A stretch of 8,627 bases of DNA from Chloroflexota bacterium (lineage in GTDB: Bacteria; Chloroflexota; Limnocylindria; Limnocylindrales; CSP1-4), in contig JAKAMV010000379.1 in assembly GCA_021812735.1 (NCBI GenBank), positions 1-8,627 on the forward strand. Direction: 5' to 3'. The translations under genes were made by a program, and so were the position numbers. The notes beneath the pieces were generated by a model that saw nothing but the letters and a program-made list of their open reading frames with translations, was not told where the DNA came from and searched no databases. Shown here in pieces: positions 7,478-8,627 of the stretch (its first letter is position 1; every line of letters begins with the position of its first letter).

Positions 7478-8627
7478 ATGCGGCTCTGGGGCGGACGGTT
7501 CGGCGACGGACCCGACTCGCGGATGGCGGACTTCACGCGGTCGATCGAGGTGGACGCCGAGCTGGCGCTCGACGACATCGCCGGCTCGATCGCGCATGTG
7601 CGCGGCCTCGCCCGGGCCGGCCTGCTGACGGCCGAGGAGGCGGAGACGCTCGAGCGGGGCCTGGCGGGCCTGCGCGAGGACGTGGTTGGCGGAGCCGTGG
7701 CGTGGGACCCGGCGCTCGAGGACGTCCACATGAACCTCGAGACGCTCCTGACCGAGCGCGTCGGCGCCGTGGGCGGCAAGCTGCACACGGGGCGCTCCCG
7801 CAATGACCAGGTGGTGACGGACCTGCGCCTGTGGACCCGTCGTGCCGTGGCCATGCTCGACAGCGGGATGGTTGACCTCGAGCGGTCGCTGGTGGACCTC
7901 GCGGACCGCGAGGGCGATGCGGTCCTCCCCGGCGCGACGCACATCCAGCCGGCCCAGCCCGTCCTGCTCGCCCACCACCTGCTCGCGTACGTGGAGATGC
8001 TCGAGCGCGACAGGGGAAGGCTCGCCGACGCGCGTCGCCGGCTCAACGTGTCGCCGCTCGGCGCGGGCGCCCTGGCCGGCGCCGGCTACCCGCTGGACCG
8101 CGAGGCAACGGCGGTGGAGCTCGGCTTCGACGGCGTGACCGCCAACTCGCTCGACGCGGTCTCGGACCGCGACTTCGTGGTGGAGGTGCTGGCGGCGGTG
8201 TCGCTCGCGATGGTCCACCTCTCGCGGCTGGGCGAGGAGGTCACCTGGTGGTCGAACCCGCGCTTCGGGTTCGTGCGCGTGGCGGACGCGTTCTCCACCG
8301 GCTCCTCGATGATGCCCAACAAGAAGAACCCCGACCCGGCCGAGCTGGTCCGGGGGCGCACGGCCGGGGTGATCGGCGGCCTCGCGGGGATGCTGACGCT
8401 GCTCAAGGGCCTGCCGCTCGCCTACCAGCGGGACCTCCAGGAGGACAAGCCCGCGCTGTTCGCGGCCATCCGCACGCTTGACGCCTCGCTCTCGGTCGTG
8501 TCGGGTCTCGTCGCGTCGCTGACGGTGAACCGCGAGCGGATGCGCACGGCCGCCGAGGAGGGCTACACCACCGCCACCGCGCTTGCCGACGCCCTCGTCC
8601 GTCGCGGCGTCCCGTTCCGGGCGGCCC
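7478..8627 (+). CDS. argH: Argininosuccinate lyase (3' end outside the window)
   Basis: Last step of arginine biosynthesis: splits argininosuccinate into arginine and fumarate, in the cytoplasm as a homotetramer. The 383 codons visible cover about four fifths of a normal protein of some 460 residues and are open to the window edge. The start MRLWGGRF is typical for the family. Conserved blocks follow in order: EDVHMNLE, GGKLHTGRSRNDQV, GATHIQPAQPV (catalytic-region His155), SPLGAGALAG, and the superfamily signature GSSMMPNKKNPDPAEL, with the active-site serine at 276-277. YQRDLQEDK near 310-320 is also typical. It is separated from galT by 112 bp and has its own strong ribosome binding site, so it is probably a separate unit unrelated to the sugar locus. 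No other arginine gene is visible; partners could lie to the right. Confidence 0.97.
   Translation, partial: MRLWGGRFGDGPDSRMADFTRSIEVDAELALDDIAGSIAHVRGLARAGLLTAEEAETLERGLAGLREDVVGGAVAWDPALEDVHMNLETLLTERVGAVGGKLHTGRSRNDQVVTDLRLWTRRAVAMLDSGMVDLERSLVDLADREGDAVLPGATHIQPAQPVLLAHHLLAYVEMLERDRGRLADARRRLNVSPLGAGALAGAGYPLDREATAVELGFDGVTANSLDAVSDRDFVVEVLAAVSLAMVHLSRLGEEVTWWSNPRFGFVRVADAFSTGSSMMPNKKNPDPAELVRGRTAGVIGGLAGMLTLLKGLPLAYQRDLQEDKPALFAAIRTLDASLSVVSGLVASLTVNRERMRTAAEEGYTTATALADALVRRGVPFRAA

Noticed and set aside
6238..8046. Long minus-strand open frame (602 codons) opposite galT and argH
   Set aside because: Shadow of two clearly identified genes; composition typical of reversed GC-rich coding sequence.

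Overview
This is an 8.6 kb stretch of very GC-rich DNA. It carries a sugar-utilisation locus and, at the right edge, the start of an arginine-biosynthesis gene. The GC-rich codon use, the Tat-type lipoprotein signal and the long Ala/Ser/Thr/Pro linker behind the lipobox of the binding protein suggest a high-GC Chloroflexota bacterium (Limnocylindria-like), or less likely an actinobacterium. That placement is an inference from sequence style, not a search result.

Left half, minus strand (5251 to 1), read right to left: a family 1 sugar-binding lipoprotein (5251-3854), a MalF-type permease (3814-2822), a MalG-type permease (2825-1918) and a GH2 LacZ-type beta-galactosidase (1866 to beyond the left edge). 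The genes are close together or overlapping, so they look like one operon for importing and hydrolysing a beta-galactoside such as lactose. No transporter ATPase is present in the window. The MalG gene is broken by an apparent loss of one base near 2563-2564, although both halves keep normal family sequence.

Right half, plus strand: a DeoR-family repressor (5484-6329) overlaps by 11 bp a galactose-1-phosphate uridylyltransferase, galT (6319-7365). After a 112 bp gap comes argH, argininosuccinate lyase (7478 to beyond the right edge).

The two sugar transcripts diverge from a 232 bp region (5252-5483). It holds a plausible sigma70-type promoter in each direction and an imperfect palindrome between the two -35 boxes, the expected place for a DeoR operator. 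The simplest model is that the binding protein and permeases import the disaccharide, LacZ splits it, galactose enters the Leloir pathway through GalT (galK and galE are not in the window), and the DeoR protein represses both arms until a phosphorylated sugar intermediate builds up. Strong hairpins lie just before lacZ and in the first codons of malF, and may set relative expression.

This is a recognisable catabolic locus. I see no mobile element, CRISPR array, RNA gene or clearly new system. The points most worth checking are the permease frameshift and the divergent operator region.
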